The position numbers and the translations under genes are program-made. Source: an uncultured Oscillibacter sp. (GTDB taxonomy: Bacteria; Bacillota; Clostridia; Oscillospirales; Oscillospiraceae). From it: DNA of 18,128 nucleotides. Location of the stretch: NCBI GenBank assembly GCA_900548505.1, contig URKI01000044.1, positions 1 through 18,128 of the forward strand, read 5' to 3'. This document shows positions 5,543 through 12,849 of the stretch, piece after piece (within the stretch, counting starts at the first letter, position 1; each line of letters begins with the position of its first letter). The notes below the pieces were generated by a model, which was not told where the DNA came from, ran no database searches, and saw nothing but the letters and a program-made list of their open reading frames with translations.

Positions 5543-6688
5543 ATGCCCAATTCCATTCTCTCCCGCATGAGCCGCCGCACCAACGCCCCCGTGGCCGTGG
5601 CACTTCTTCTGCTGGTGGTGCTGCTGATTTTGCCCACGGGCTACGAGGGAGCCCTGACCTACCAGAACGCCGACCGGGTGCGGGCGGAGGTGCTGGACAC
5701 CGATGAGAGCAGCATCGTGGACACCGGCCTGGTCCGCACCGGCGAGCAGCGCTGCACCGTGAAGCTGCTGGGAGGCCACTTCGAGGGCCAGACCGCCACG
5801 GCCGTCAACCGCCTGAGCGGCTCCCTGGCCCAGGACAAGCTCTTCGCCCCCGGGGACATCGCCTTTGTCACCGTCAGCTACGGCCCGGAGGGCATTACCG
5901 CCGTGTCCATGACCGACCACTACCGGCTGGACAAGGAGGCCATCCTGGCGGGGCTTTTCCTGCTGCTTCTGGTGCTGTTCGCCGGCAGCACAGGCGTGCG
6001 GGCCATCCTCTCCTTTGTGGATACCATCCTCCTGATGTGGAAGGTGCTGGTGCCCTGCCTGCTGCGTGGATGGAACCCGGTGTGGCTGGGCCTTGGACTG
6101 GTGCTGGTGCTGACGGCCCTCATTCTCAGCCTCATCTACGGCTTTGACCGCCGGTGCCTGGCCTCCGTGTCCGGCGCGGCTCTGGGCATCGGCGTCACCG
6201 CCGTGCTGGGCGTGGTGTTCACGGACCTGTTCCGCATCCACGGCGCGGTGATGGAGTCCAGTGAGAGCCTTCTCTACGCGGGCTATCAGAACCTGGACCT
6301 GACCCGCATCTTCATGGCCTCCATCTTCCTGGGCTCCTCCGGCGCGGTGATGGACCTGTCCGTGGACATCTGCTCGGCGGTGTACGAGGTGGTGCAAAAG
6401 CGCCCGGACATCTCCGCCCGGGAGGCCATCGCCTCGGGCTTCGCCGTGGGCCGGGCCGCCTGCGGCTCCACCACCACCACGCTGCTGCTGGCCTACTCCG
6501 GCAGCTACATCGCCCTTTTGATGGTGTTCATGGCCCAGGGCACGCCAGTGGAGTTCATCCTCAACTACAAGTATGTAGCCGCGGAGATCGTCCACACGGT
6601 GGTGGGCTCCTTCGGCCTGGTGACGGTGGCGCCCCTCACCGCCATCACCAGCGGATTGCTGCTGACCCGCCGCACCGCCGCCGCATAA
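5543..6688 (+). CDS. YibE/F-family multipass membrane protein
   Basis: This 381-residue membrane protein begins MPNSILSRMSRR and has one N-terminal membrane helix (about 16-31). An extracytoplasmic domain follows (about 35-130). It then has roughly six to seven hydrophobic helices, including about 133-149, 160-174, 181-199, 209-228 and 318-332. The conserved block GSSGAVMDLSVDI (264-276) and the G-x-A-x-G-R-A-x-x-G stretch near 299-308 are characteristic of YibE/F. The family is widespread in Firmicutes and has no established biochemical function. The frame is open further upstream, but ATG 5543 is preferred because AAGGAG lies 6 nt before it and the protein then begins directly with a membrane anchor. 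It sits 79 bp after the phosphatase gene and is separated from it by a hairpin; a functional link is possible but not shown. Confidence 0.88.
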   Translation: MPNSILSRMSRRTNAPVAVALLLLVVLLILPTGYEGALTYQNADRVRAEVLDTDESSIVDTGLVRTGEQRCTVKLLGGHFEGQTATAVNRLSGSLAQDKLFAPGDIAFVTVSYGPEGITAVSMTDHYRLDKEAILAGLFLLLLVLFAGSTGVRAILSFVDTILLMWKVLVPCLLRGWNPVWLGLGLVLVLTALILSLIYGFDRRCLASVSGAALGIGVTAVLGVVFTDLFRIHGAVMESSESLLYAGYQNLDLTRIFMASIFLGSSGAVMDLSVDICSAVYEVVQKRPDISAREAIASGFAVGRAACGSTTTTLLLAYSGSYIALLMVFMAQGTPVEFILNYKYVAAEIVHTVVGSFGLVTVAPLTAITSGLLLTRRTAAA

Positions 6689-6724
6689 AAAAGCCGCCGT
6701 GCCAGAAGGCACGGCGGCTTTTTT
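6687..6724. terminator. Bidirectional terminator between convergent genes
   Basis: A perfect 11-bp GC-rich stem (GCCGCCGTGCC, 6693-6703, with GGCACGGCGGC, 6708-6718) closes on AGAA and is flanked by six As on the left and six Ts on the right. It therefore works on both strands, ending the YibE/F gene and the PIN-like gene. Confidence 0.95.
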
Positions 6725-6727
6725 CGT

Positions 6728-7330
6728 TTATTCGCCCTGGGGCTCCGGGGCCTTTTCTCCGCTCCGCTTGCGGCGGCCGCCCCGGCGGGAGCGGGACGAT
6801 CTTGCAGGCTTCTCCGCCGCCTTTTCCGGCAGGGCAGGGGGGCAGAACAGGGCCTGCAGATGGTCAAACAGCGCCTGGCCCTGGGCCTGGCCGTACTCCC
6901 GTACCATGCCCTCCTTTAGCTCTGCCGCCGTGGCGGCCCGGCGCATGAACGCCAGGTGCAGGCACGACTCGATGGACGGCCGCAGCGCCACCTCCTGGAA
7001 CGCGTCCGCGTACCGGGCCCGCAGGGCATCGATGGACGCGGCGTAGCCCTTGTCCTGGCTGATGACGTAGGCGTAGTCCGCCTCCTGCTTGCCCACCAGC
7101 ACGCCCAGCTCCGTGATGATCTGGAAGTCGATGGAGTTCTTGCCGCCCCGGACGCTCTCGATATACTGCACGTCCGCCTCGGTCCCGGCGCACAGCTTCT
7201 GGATCTTGCTGAGGGCCAGGCCGCTCTTTTGATAAAATACCAGCACGGCGTCCTCCTTGGAGAGCATGTCGATGCCCTTGAGGCCCGTGCCGATGTTGTT
7301 GTCTCCGTCTACCAAAAAAATCATTTTCAT
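6728..7330 (-). CDS. PIN-like nuclease-fold protein with basic tail
   Basis: This 200-residue protein begins MKMIFLVDGDNNIG, a typical first strand and metal-binding turn of PIN/NYN nucleases (Asp8, Asp10, Asn11). Further acidic residues fall where the fold needs them: Asp68 in NSIDFQI and Asp93 in SQDKGY. The core PIN-like domain covers about 1-125. An Ala-rich linker and a strongly basic Ser/Arg/Gly tail (177-190, RSSRSRRGGRRKR) follow, which suggests nucleic-acid binding. It is probably cytoplasmic. ATG 7328-7330 is used; a second ATG two codons on is possible because the ribosome binding site (GAAAGAA) is weak, unlike most genes here. It is a single-gene unit with a good promoter, and no antitoxin-like partner is adjacent. 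RNase activity is inferred, and the target is unknown. Confidence 0.78.
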   Translation of the reverse strand: MKMIFLVDGDNNIGTGLKGIDMLSKEDAVLVFYQKSGLALSKIQKLCAGTEADVQYIESVRGGKNSIDFQIITELGVLVGKQEADYAYVISQDKGYAASIDALRARYADAFQEVALRPSIESCLHLAFMRRAATAAELKEGMVREYGQAQGQALFDHLQALFCPPALPEKAAEKPARSSRSRRGGRRKRSGEKAPEPQGE

Positions 7331-7384
7331 TGTGATATTCTTTCTTCGTTGATCCTTTCCGCTTTTTACAGCATCTGTTAGTTC

Positions 7385-7413
7385 AGTATATCAGTTTCCC
7401 CGCCGGCGCGCAA
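7385..7413 (-). promoter_or_regulatory. Promoter of the PIN-like gene
   Basis: On the minus strand, TTGCGC (7408-7413) and TATACT (7385-7390) are separated by 17 bp, a good sigma-A promoter about 55 bp before the start codon. Confidence 0.7.
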
Positions 7414-7421
7414 GCGCAGAC

Positions 7422-7448
7422 AAAAAGAGGGCGGCTGATGCCGCCCTC
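7422..7448 (-). terminator. Intrinsic terminator of hpf
   Basis: On the minus strand, GAGGGCGGC (7440-7448) pairs with GCCGCCCTC (7427-7435) around ATCA and is followed by TTTTT. It lies 12 bp after the hpf stop codon. Confidence 0.92.
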
Positions 7449-7460
7449 CCGGATGCAGAT

Positions 7461-8009
7461 TTACTCCTCCTCGTCCGTGACGATGAGGCCATAGCCGCCG
7501 TTTTTGCGCTGATAGACGATGCACAGGCTGTCGTCCTCGCTGCTGCGGAAAACGAAGAAGCTGTGGTCCAGCAGATTCATCTGCAAAATGGCCTCCTCGG
7601 CGCTCATGGGCTTGACGGCAAAGCGCTTGGTGCGGACGATGTTGAACTCCTTCTCCTCGGCCACCTCAAAGTCATCGGCAGGCGCGGCAGGGGGGAAGCC
7701 CTCGGAGCGCAGCCGCTTGGCAAGGCGGGTCTTGTTCTTCAGGATCTGGCGCTCGATATAGCCCACCGCAGCGTCAATGGCGCCGCGCATATCTCCATCC
7801 GGCGCCTGGGTCTGGGCTCGCAGCAGCGTTCCGCCGTCCCGGATGGTGATCTCCACTGTGCACAGGTGATCCTTCTCTACAGAAAAGGTCACAAAAGCCG
7901 TGGTGTCGTTCTCCCGGAAATAGCGCTCCAGCTTGGAGATCTTCTTTTCGGCATACTCCTTGATGGAATTGTTCAGGGAGACTTTCTTGCAGGCGTAAGT
8001 GTACTTCAT
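7461..8009 (-). CDS. hpf: Long-form ribosome hibernation promoting factor
   Basis: This 182-residue protein dimerises 70S ribosomes into inactive 100S particles in stationary phase. The N-terminal S30AE domain (about 1-100, starting MKYTYACKKVSLNNSIKEYAEKK) binds the 30S decoding region. A linker (about 101-120) leads to the C-terminal dimerisation domain (about 121-182), seen in KRFAVKPMSAEEAILQMNLL and HSFFVFRSSEDD. This two-domain form is the usual one in Firmicutes. The frame is open 20 codons further upstream, but ATG 8009 is chosen because AAGGAG is 8 nt before it and the protein begins as family members do. It has its own extended -10 promoter and terminator. The region upstream is rich in predicted RNA helices, notable because the raiA-motif RNA is known to lie near hpf/raiA genes. 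Confidence 0.96.
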   Translation of the reverse strand: MKYTYACKKVSLNNSIKEYAEKKISKLERYFRENDTTAFVTFSVEKDHLCTVEITIRDGGTLLRAQTQAPDGDMRGAIDAAVGYIERQILKNKTRLAKRLRSEGFPPAAPADDFEVAEEKEFNIVRTKRFAVKPMSAEEAILQMNLLDHSFFVFRSSEDDSLCIVYQRKNGGYGLIVTDEEE

Positions 8010-8057
8010 CGAGATCGCTCCTTTCGTGTGGAAGAGAGGCTTCCCTCTCTTTCGTAT

Positions 8058-8066
8058 AGTATAGCA
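8058..8066 (-). promoter_or_regulatory. Extended -10 promoter of hpf
   Basis: On the minus strand TGCTATACT (8058-8066) is an extended -10, 49 bp before the hpf start. The -35 position (TTCCCA at 17-bp spacing) is weak. No sigma-B or sigma-H consensus was recognised. Confidence 0.6.
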
Positions 8067-8171
8067 CACACATTTGTCTTTGGGAAGAGGATTGCGGGAG
8101 ATTTACAAAATGTTCAATTGGCGTCTTTCGCCAAAACAAGACTCCCTTCGTCAAAAGCTCCTATTTACAAT

Positions 8172-8297
8172 GCCGGGCCGCCGGGTGTATCATAATCACG
8201 GAAGCTTTCCAATATCCCACCCGCTTGGGCCGCCCGGCGATGTGCGCTGAGCGGCTCTTTTTTACCCGCCCTTGTCGGAGGATGCCGAAAAAGGGCG
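8172..8297. ncRNA. Candidate structured RNA between hpf and tRNA-Leu
   Basis: This stretch in a 358-bp gene-free region shows several nested helices: GCCGGGC (8172-8178) with GCCCGGC (8232-8238), CGGGTG (8182-8187) with CACCCG (8218-8223), GGAA/TTCC inside that loop, and CGCCCTT (8267-8273) with AAGGGCG (8291-8297) enclosing TCGG/CCGA. On the plus strand GGGCCGC (8227-8233) can instead pair with GCGGCTC (8251-8257), which is followed by six Ts. That would be a terminator mutually exclusive with the first helix. No convincing promoter was found for either strand, so the strand is left open. Position next to hpf makes the raiA-motif RNA a candidate, but I cannot match its consensus by eye. The rest of the region (8067-8171) holds only a small TTGGCG-N5-CGCCAA hairpin (8118-8134). 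Confidence 0.4.
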
Positions 8298-8319
8298 AAA
8301 AGATTTTTTCCACAAAGCC

Positions 8320-8349
8320 TTGACAGAATCGGGTTAGGTATGGTATTCT
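8320..8349 (+). promoter_or_regulatory. Promoter of the tRNA pair
   Basis: A consensus -35, TTGACA (8320-8325), and a -10, TATTCT (8344-8349), are separated by 18 bp. The predicted start is about 10 bp before the tRNA-Leu gene. Confidence 0.85.
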
Positions 8350-8367
8350 ATTCATTGCCGAAAAGCT

Positions 8368-8453
8368 GCCGGTGTGGTGGAATGGTAGACACAGGAGACT
8401 TAAAATCTCCCGGCAGTGATGCTGTACCGGTTCGAGTCCGGTCACCGGCACCA
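8368..8453 (+). tRNA. tRNA-Leu (anticodon UAA)
   Basis: This is an 86-nt class II tRNA with a long variable arm. The acceptor arm GCCGGTG (8368-8374) pairs with CACCGGC (8443-8449), followed by discriminator A and an encoded CCA. The anticodon stem GGAGA/TCTCC encloses the loop CTTAAAA, with anticodon TAA at 8401-8403. The T arm carries GGTTCGAGTCC. UUA-reading Leu tRNA. It is followed 14 nt later by tRNA-fMet and cotranscribed with it. Confidence 0.98.
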
Positions 8454-8467
8454 TTTTGGTTCAATAT

Positions 8468-8543
<76 letters not shown>

Positions 8544-8547
8544 TAAA

Positions 8548-8585
8548 ACCGCTGATTTCGCAAGAAATCAGCGGTCTTCTTTTTT
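8548..8585 (+). terminator. Terminator of the tRNA operon
   Basis: A perfect 12-bp stem (ACCGCTGATTTC, 8548-8559, with GAAATCAGCGGT, 8564-8575) closes on a GCAA tetraloop and is followed by CTTCTTTTTT. Confidence 0.95.
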
Positions 8586-8596
8586 ATATTTCCCGA

Positions 8597-8634
8597 AAAA
8601 AGATCGGGCTTTCTGATGAAAGCCCGATCTTTTT
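8597..8634. terminator. Second, bidirectional terminator between tRNAs and tctA
   Basis: A perfect 16-bp stem (8598-8613 with 8618-8633) closes on TGAT, with A and T runs on both sides. It backs up tRNA termination on the plus strand and ends the tct operon on the minus strand, about 75 bp after the tctA stop. Confidence 0.93.
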
Positions 8635-8707
8635 CTCAGCTTTGTATCCGCTTTTTTCTGGGGGCCGGAATTTTCAGAGGCAGCCGCAAGGGTGTCCCCT
8701 TGACTTC

Positions 8708-10228
8708 TCACTTGGCCTGGACAGATGCCTCCGTCGCCTGCTTCTTCTGCTTCTTATCCCGGTAGTTGCGCACGCCGAAGATCACCACCGAAGCAATGGC
8801 GATCACAATGAACGCGCAGCTGATGGGGCGGGTAAAGAAGATATCCAGACTGCCCTCGGAGATGACGATGGCGCGCCGGAAGTTTTTCTCCGCCAGAGGT
8901 CCCAGCACGATGCCCAGCAGGATGGGCACCAGCTGGAAGCCCATGCGCCGCAGGAAATAGGAGACAATACCGAAAATCAGGATAATGTAGATATCATAAA
9001 TGCGGTTGTTGGTGGAGTAGGAGCCGGCGATGCAGAACGTCAGCACGATGGGCGCCAGGATCTCATAGGGGATGCGGGTGATATGGGCATAGAACCGGGT
9101 CAGGCCGTTGCCCACGATGTACATGAAAACATTCACCACAATGAGGCCCAGCATGATGGCATACAGGATATCGCCCTGCTCGGCAAACAGAGAGGGGCCG
9201 GGCACCATACCGTGGAGCATGAACGCGCCCATCAAAATGGCGGTGGCGCCGTCACCGGGCACGCCCAGCGTCAGCATGGGGATCATGGTGGCGCCGCAGG
9301 CGCCGTTGTTGGCAGACTCGGAAACCGCCACGCCCTCGATCTCGCCCTTGCCGAAGGTCTCCGGATGCTTGGAGGCCTGCTTGACCTGGTTATAGGCGAT
9401 GAACGCGGCCAGACCGCCGCCGGTGCCGGGCGTTGCGCCGATGATCACGCCGATGAGGGAGCCGATGCCAATGGGCTTGCGGCAGCGGCGGTACTCCTCT
9501 TTCGTGATCTTGTCCTTGGTGAGGGATTTTGCGTCATAGATCTTATGATCTGTCTTGGGGTCATATTTGGACTTGGTGAGCACCTCGGAAATGGCGAACA
9601 TGCCGATCAGGGCGATGATGAGGTCGATTCCTGCCATCAGCTTCTTCTGACCGAAGAGGAACCGGGCCGTGCCGGAAATGGCGTCCACGCCGATGGTGGT
9701 CATGAACAGGCCCAGGCACGCGGCGATGAGGCCCTTGAAGATGCTGTCGTTGGAGACGCCCGCAATGACGGAAAGACCGAACACCGCCAGGGCAAAGTAC
9801 TCCGCAGGCCCGAACAGCAGCGTGATCTTGGCGATCAGCGGCGCCAGGAACAGCAGGGAAAACGCGCTGATGAGGCCGCCGATGGTGGAGGCGTACAGCG
9901 CCATCTGCAGCGCCTTGAACGCCTGTCCCTTCATGGTCATGGGATAGCCGTCAAAGAGCGTCGCCGCGTTGGCGGAAGTGCCCGGGGTGTTGATGAGGAT
10001 GGCGGTAATGGAGCCGCCGTAGGTGCCGCCGCAGTAAATGGCCAGCAGCATCAAAATCGCCATGGTGGGGTCCATTCCATAGGTCAGCGGGATGCAGAGA
10101 ATAATGCCAAGGTCAGAGGTCAGTCCCGGAATGGCGCCCACCACGATACCGATGATGAGGCCCACGGGGATGACCAGGAAGTTCTGCCAGGTCAACAGGA
10201 TCTGAAGACCGCCTAAAACTTGTTCCAT
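8708..10228 (-). CDS. tctA: Tripartite tricarboxylate transporter, large permease subunit TctA
   Basis: This roughly 506-residue integral membrane protein has about 11-12 hydrophobic segments. It forms the transport channel of a TTT (TctABC) family secondary transporter that takes up carboxylates delivered by the binding protein TctC. The family block GGTYGGSITAILINTPGTS is at 67-85 and continues into NAATLFDGYPM. The second conserved loop, ATPGTGGGLAAFIAY, is at 265-279. Both match TctA proteins closely. Two adjacent ATGs exist (10231 and 10228); AGGAGG at 10235-10240 is only 3 nt from the first but 6 nt from the second, so 10228 is preferred. It is the last gene of the operon, 18 bp after tctB. 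The substrate cannot be read from TctA; citrate, tartrate, aromatic acids and other carboxylates are known for the family. Confidence 0.95.
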   Translation of the reverse strand: MEQVLGGLQILLTWQNFLVIPVGLIIGIVVGAIPGLTSDLGIILCIPLTYGMDPTMAILMLLAIYCGGTYGGSITAILINTPGTSANAATLFDGYPMTMKGQAFKALQMALYASTIGGLISAFSLLFLAPLIAKITLLFGPAEYFALAVFGLSVIAGVSNDSIFKGLIAACLGLFMTTIGVDAISGTARFLFGQKKLMAGIDLIIALIGMFAISEVLTKSKYDPKTDHKIYDAKSLTKDKITKEEYRRCRKPIGIGSLIGVIIGATPGTGGGLAAFIAYNQVKQASKHPETFGKGEIEGVAVSESANNGACGATMIPMLTLGVPGDGATAILMGAFMLHGMVPGPSLFAEQGDILYAIMLGLIVVNVFMYIVGNGLTRFYAHITRIPYEILAPIVLTFCIAGSYSTNNRIYDIYIILIFGIVSYFLRRMGFQLVPILLGIVLGPLAEKNFRRAIVISEGSLDIFFTRPISCAFIVIAIASVVIFGVRNYRDKKQKKQATEASVQAK

Positions 10229-10246
10229 CATGATCCTCCTTTCCCG

Positions 10247-10711
10247 TCAAGGCAGAGAGACGTGCAGCACGACTCGGAACACATAGTATACAATGCCCAC
10301 CATCGCCAGGGGGATTGCGTAATAGTACCATTTTCTGGCACCGTAGTACACCATGATCGCCACGACCAGGATCACGGTGGAAATTACAAAACCAAGTGGC
10401 TCCACAAGGAAGCAGTAGATAACCAGGAAGAGGCAGTAGAGGACAGAGCGCATTTCCTTTTTGAATGCGGCGGAGTGAAACGATGCTTTGGTGATGGTCA
10501 GTTCTTTTTTCTCTTTCATGAAAACGCCTTCCAGAAAAAGGCAGACGGCGAAAATGAACATGCCGCCGATGGCAATGCGGGGCAGGGTCTGGGCGTTCAC
10601 GGCTGTTTTTTCCATGGTCTTGACCTGTGAGGGGATGGAGAGCCACAGGAACGAGCTGACAATGGCAAAAAAGATTCCGGAAATGATCTCGTGGTTATAT
10701 TTGAGTTTCAT
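10247..10711 (-). CDS. tctB: Tripartite tricarboxylate transporter, small permease subunit TctB
   Basis: This 154-residue membrane protein begins MKLKYNHEIISGIFFAIVSS and has four predicted helices (about 10-26, 44-62, 86-104 and 107-147, the last region probably containing two). The cytoplasmic loop KEKKELTITKASFHSAAFKKE lies between the helix pairs. This is the size and topology of TctB, the poorly conserved small partner of TctA. It starts at ATG 10711, with GAGGTG 7 nt upstream. It lies between tctC and tctA, with an intercistronic hairpin separating it from tctC. Confidence 0.9.
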   Translation of the reverse strand: MKLKYNHEIISGIFFAIVSSFLWLSIPSQVKTMEKTAVNAQTLPRIAIGGMFIFAVCLFLEGVFMKEKKELTITKASFHSAAFKKEMRSVLYCLFLVIYCFLVEPLGFVISTVILVVAIMVYYGARKWYYYAIPLAMVGIVYYVFRVVLHVSLP

Positions 10712-10736
10712 ATCGGTTCACCTCGGTTTTAAAGTG

Positions 10737-10766
10737 GGCGCCCCAGGCCCGCCGACTTGGGGCGCC
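10737..10766 (-). other. Intercistronic hairpin between tctC and tctB
   Basis: Inverted repeats GGCGCCCCA (10737-10745) and TGGGGCGCC (10758-10766) form a 9-bp GC-rich stem with a 12-nt loop. On the minus strand it is followed by CACTTTAAAACC, a poor T-run. It likely acts as a stabilising 3' structure or partial attenuator, keeping the binding-protein message more abundant than the permease message, as in many binding-protein transporter operons. Confidence 0.7.
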
Positions 10767-10774
10767 GCAGTCCA

Positions 10775-11794
10775 TTACTGAACCAGGGGGATGTACTTCG
10801 CCATTGCCTCCGTCTGAGAGTCGATCATACCCAGGATCTCCGTGGCGTCTGCCTCCCAGGCAGCCATGCCCATGTCGGCCATGAACTGCTGGAACTCGGG
10901 ATCGGCGTAGACCTGCAGCACGAAGTCACGCAGCTTCTCCTGGATGCGGGGGTCCACTGTAGAGCGGACAGCCAGATAGTCCATGCCCGTGAACTCCACA
11001 TCGATGCCCTGCTCCTTGAAGGAGGGGATATGGCCGATGCCTTCCACGTCCAGGCCCTCGGGAATGAAGGTTCCCAGGCAGTTGAGCTGGCCGTTGATCA
11101 CATAGTCGCGATAGGTCGGGGGAGAGCCGATGGCCACGTCCACATGGCCGCCCACCAGCGCGTTGATGGCCTCCTGGCCGCCGTCATAGGGCACCGCCTC
11201 GCAGGGGATGTCCAGCATGGCGAACAGGGCGGAAATCATGGTGTAGCTGTCGTTGCCGGGGCCGCCGGTGGTGGCGTACTTGATGGTATGGCCGGCAGCG
11301 GCGTAATCCTTCAGGCTCTGGATGTCCGTGATGCCGCTGGAGGCGTTGCTGAGGACCACGAACTCCGTGATGCGGATGCCGCAGATGGGGCTGATGTCAT
11401 CAACGGTGTAGTCCACGCTGATGAAGCTGGGCGTCAGGGAGAACAGGGGACCGTTGCAGCAAAACAGTGTATAGCCGTCGTCCTCGGCTTCCAGGAAGTC
11501 GTTCATGCCGATGGTGCCGGAGCCGCCGGTGTGGTTTTCCACGATCATGGGCACGCCCAGGATCTTGTCGCTGTAGGATGCGATCTGACGGGTGATCACG
11601 TCGGGACCGCCGCCCAGGCTCCAGGGCTGGATCAGCAGGATCTCCTTTTCGGGCCAGTTGAGTTCTTCGGTGGAGACGTCGGTGTTTCCGGAGTCATCGC
11701 TCTTGGCGGGAGTCTCAGCCTTGCTGCCGCAGGCGGTGATGCTCATGACCATGGCCAGAGCAAGAAGCAGGGATAAGAGTTTCTTGCTTTTCAT
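10775..11794 (-). CDS. tctC: Tripartite tricarboxylate transporter substrate-binding lipoprotein TctC
   Basis: This 339-residue extracytoplasmic binding protein has signal peptide MKSKKLLSLLLALAMVMSITAC with the lipobox ITAC, lipidated Cys22 and a Ser/Thr/Asp-rich linker (about 23-45). The mature domain has the Bug/TctC signature: PWSLGGGPDVITRQIA (57-72), then VENHTGGSGTIG (85-96) where family members read VeN.pGAgG.iG. It captures a carboxylate outside the membrane and hands it to TctAB. ATG 11794 overlaps the stop of the upstream hydrolase gene in an ATGA, so translation is coupled, although AAAGGAGG also lies 7 nt before the start. The ligand is unknown. Confidence 0.95.
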   Translation of the reverse strand: MKSKKLLSLLLALAMVMSITACGSKAETPAKSDDSGNTDVSTEELNWPEKEILLIQPWSLGGGPDVITRQIASYSDKILGVPMIVENHTGGSGTIGMNDFLEAEDDGYTLFCCNGPLFSLTPSFISVDYTVDDISPICGIRITEFVVLSNASSGITDIQSLKDYAAAGHTIKYATTGGPGNDSYTMISALFAMLDIPCEAVPYDGGQEAINALVGGHVDVAIGSPPTYRDYVINGQLNCLGTFIPEGLDVEGIGHIPSFKEQGIDVEFTGMDYLAVRSTVDPRIQEKLRDFVLQVYADPEFQQFMADMGMAAWEADATEILGMIDSQTEAMAKYIPLVQ

Positions 11795-12801
11795 CTGATT
11801 TCCTCCTTTAATTTCTCCGTATCTAATTTGATAAACTCCGGCCGGATCTCACCGGAATCGATCACAAGGGTGGTTGCCTGAAATCCTTCAGGCTGGTGGA
11901 AATAGGGGGGATAGGACCGCTCATCCGTAAACAGGAACCGGGGCGGCGCGCCGGTTGGCCGCATGGCCAGGAGCCGCTGGTAGACCTCCGGATTGGCGCT
12001 GTGGTACCGCCGGTCCGACGACGCGGTGGTGATCACATAGCGCAGTGGCATGTCTTTCATATATTGTTCCGAAATACTGTCGATTTGTCCGTGATGCGGC
12101 AGTTTGAGAACGGTTACATTTTCAAGCAAAGAAAAATCGACCTCATCCCAGCCTCTGGGGCAGTTGTCCGCCGCTGTCAAAAACGCCGTGGGGCCGATGT
12201 CAAATCGAAGCAGGAAGCTGGTATGGTTGGAGGTGGCATCCAGCTGGGTCAGAAGCTGTGTCACCGTCTGAGAGTCCGTCTGCCCATAGGCCTGGGCCAC
12301 CAGTGCCATGTAATCCCGGATCGCCTGGGGCTTTGGCGCCAGCACGTTCACCTGCAAGTCCTCTGTCAGCTCCAGCCGGTCCCCGGCCTGAAGTGTGCGG
12401 ATGGGGGTGCCGCGCTGCACCGCGGTTTTGAGGATGTCCCGGTAATCGTTCAGCGCCGCCGTATAGAGGAGCACGCTTCTGGGCGCATCCGACGCGGCCT
12501 CCAGCCTGCGTCCCTGCAGGAACGGCTCCGTGGGGTAGGGCACGAAAATCTCTCCCGCCTCCACATCCTCCAGCACCGCGGCCAGGCCGCAGACGTGATC
12601 TTCGTGAATGTGGGAAACAAAAACAGCGTCTACCCGTTGGATCTGCCGGTGCTTCAGATAGTCTGCACAGCGGATACGGTACGGATCTCCCTGGAACTCC
12701 TGAGGCAGGTTCCCGCCGCCGTCCAGAAGCGCCCGGTAGCCGCTGTCTGTTTCCAGCAGGATCGCGTCACCGTATCCCACATTGATAAATGTGATCTTCA
12801 T
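11791..12801 (-). CDS. Metallo-beta-lactamase-fold hydrolase, ComEC/Rec2-like domain
   Basis: This is a 336-residue cytoplasmic protein with no signal peptide or membrane segment. It opens MKITFINVGYGDAILLE, then has LLDGGG (25-30) and the metal-binding motif HIHEDH (64-69). Later come SNHTSFLLRF, LTAADNCPRG and LKLPHHGQ, the order seen in the soluble hydrolase domain of ComEC and its stand-alone relatives. The start is ATG 12801, with GAGGTG 5 nt upstream; the frame is open 14 codons further up without an RBS. It lies second in the operon, 48 bp after the lacI-type gene, and overlaps tctC by 4 bp, so a role with the transported substrate is likely. A lactonase or esterase acting on the imported acid is a plausible inference. 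Competence is unlikely, because the ComEC channel domain is absent. Confidence 0.85.
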   Translation of the reverse strand: MKITFINVGYGDAILLETDSGYRALLDGGGNLPQEFQGDPYRIRCADYLKHRQIQRVDAVFVSHIHEDHVCGLAAVLEDVEAGEIFVPYPTEPFLQGRRLEAASDAPRSVLLYTAALNDYRDILKTAVQRGTPIRTLQAGDRLELTEDLQVNVLAPKPQAIRDYMALVAQAYGQTDSQTVTQLLTQLDATSNHTSFLLRFDIGPTAFLTAADNCPRGWDEVDFSLLENVTVLKLPHHGQIDSISEQYMKDMPLRYVITTASSDRRYHSANPEVYQRLLAMRPTGAPPRFLFTDERSYPPYFHQPEGFQATTLVIDSGEIRPEFIKLDTEKLKEEIR

Positions 12802-12849
12802 TCCGTCACCTCTTTTGATGGCATCCGCGCCATATTTTTGCAAGGGGCA

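Noticed and set aside
3832..5637. A 601-codon open frame on the minus strand opposite the alkaline phosphatase gene, rich in Gly, Val and His.
   Set aside because: It is the mirror of a GC-rich gene with clear motifs and a signal peptide. It has low-complexity composition, no RBS, and runs through the phosphatase promoter.
11791..12801. A competence ComEC gene fragment.
   Set aside because: The protein is complete, starts with its own RBS, and lacks the membrane channel domain. Its operon context is transport.
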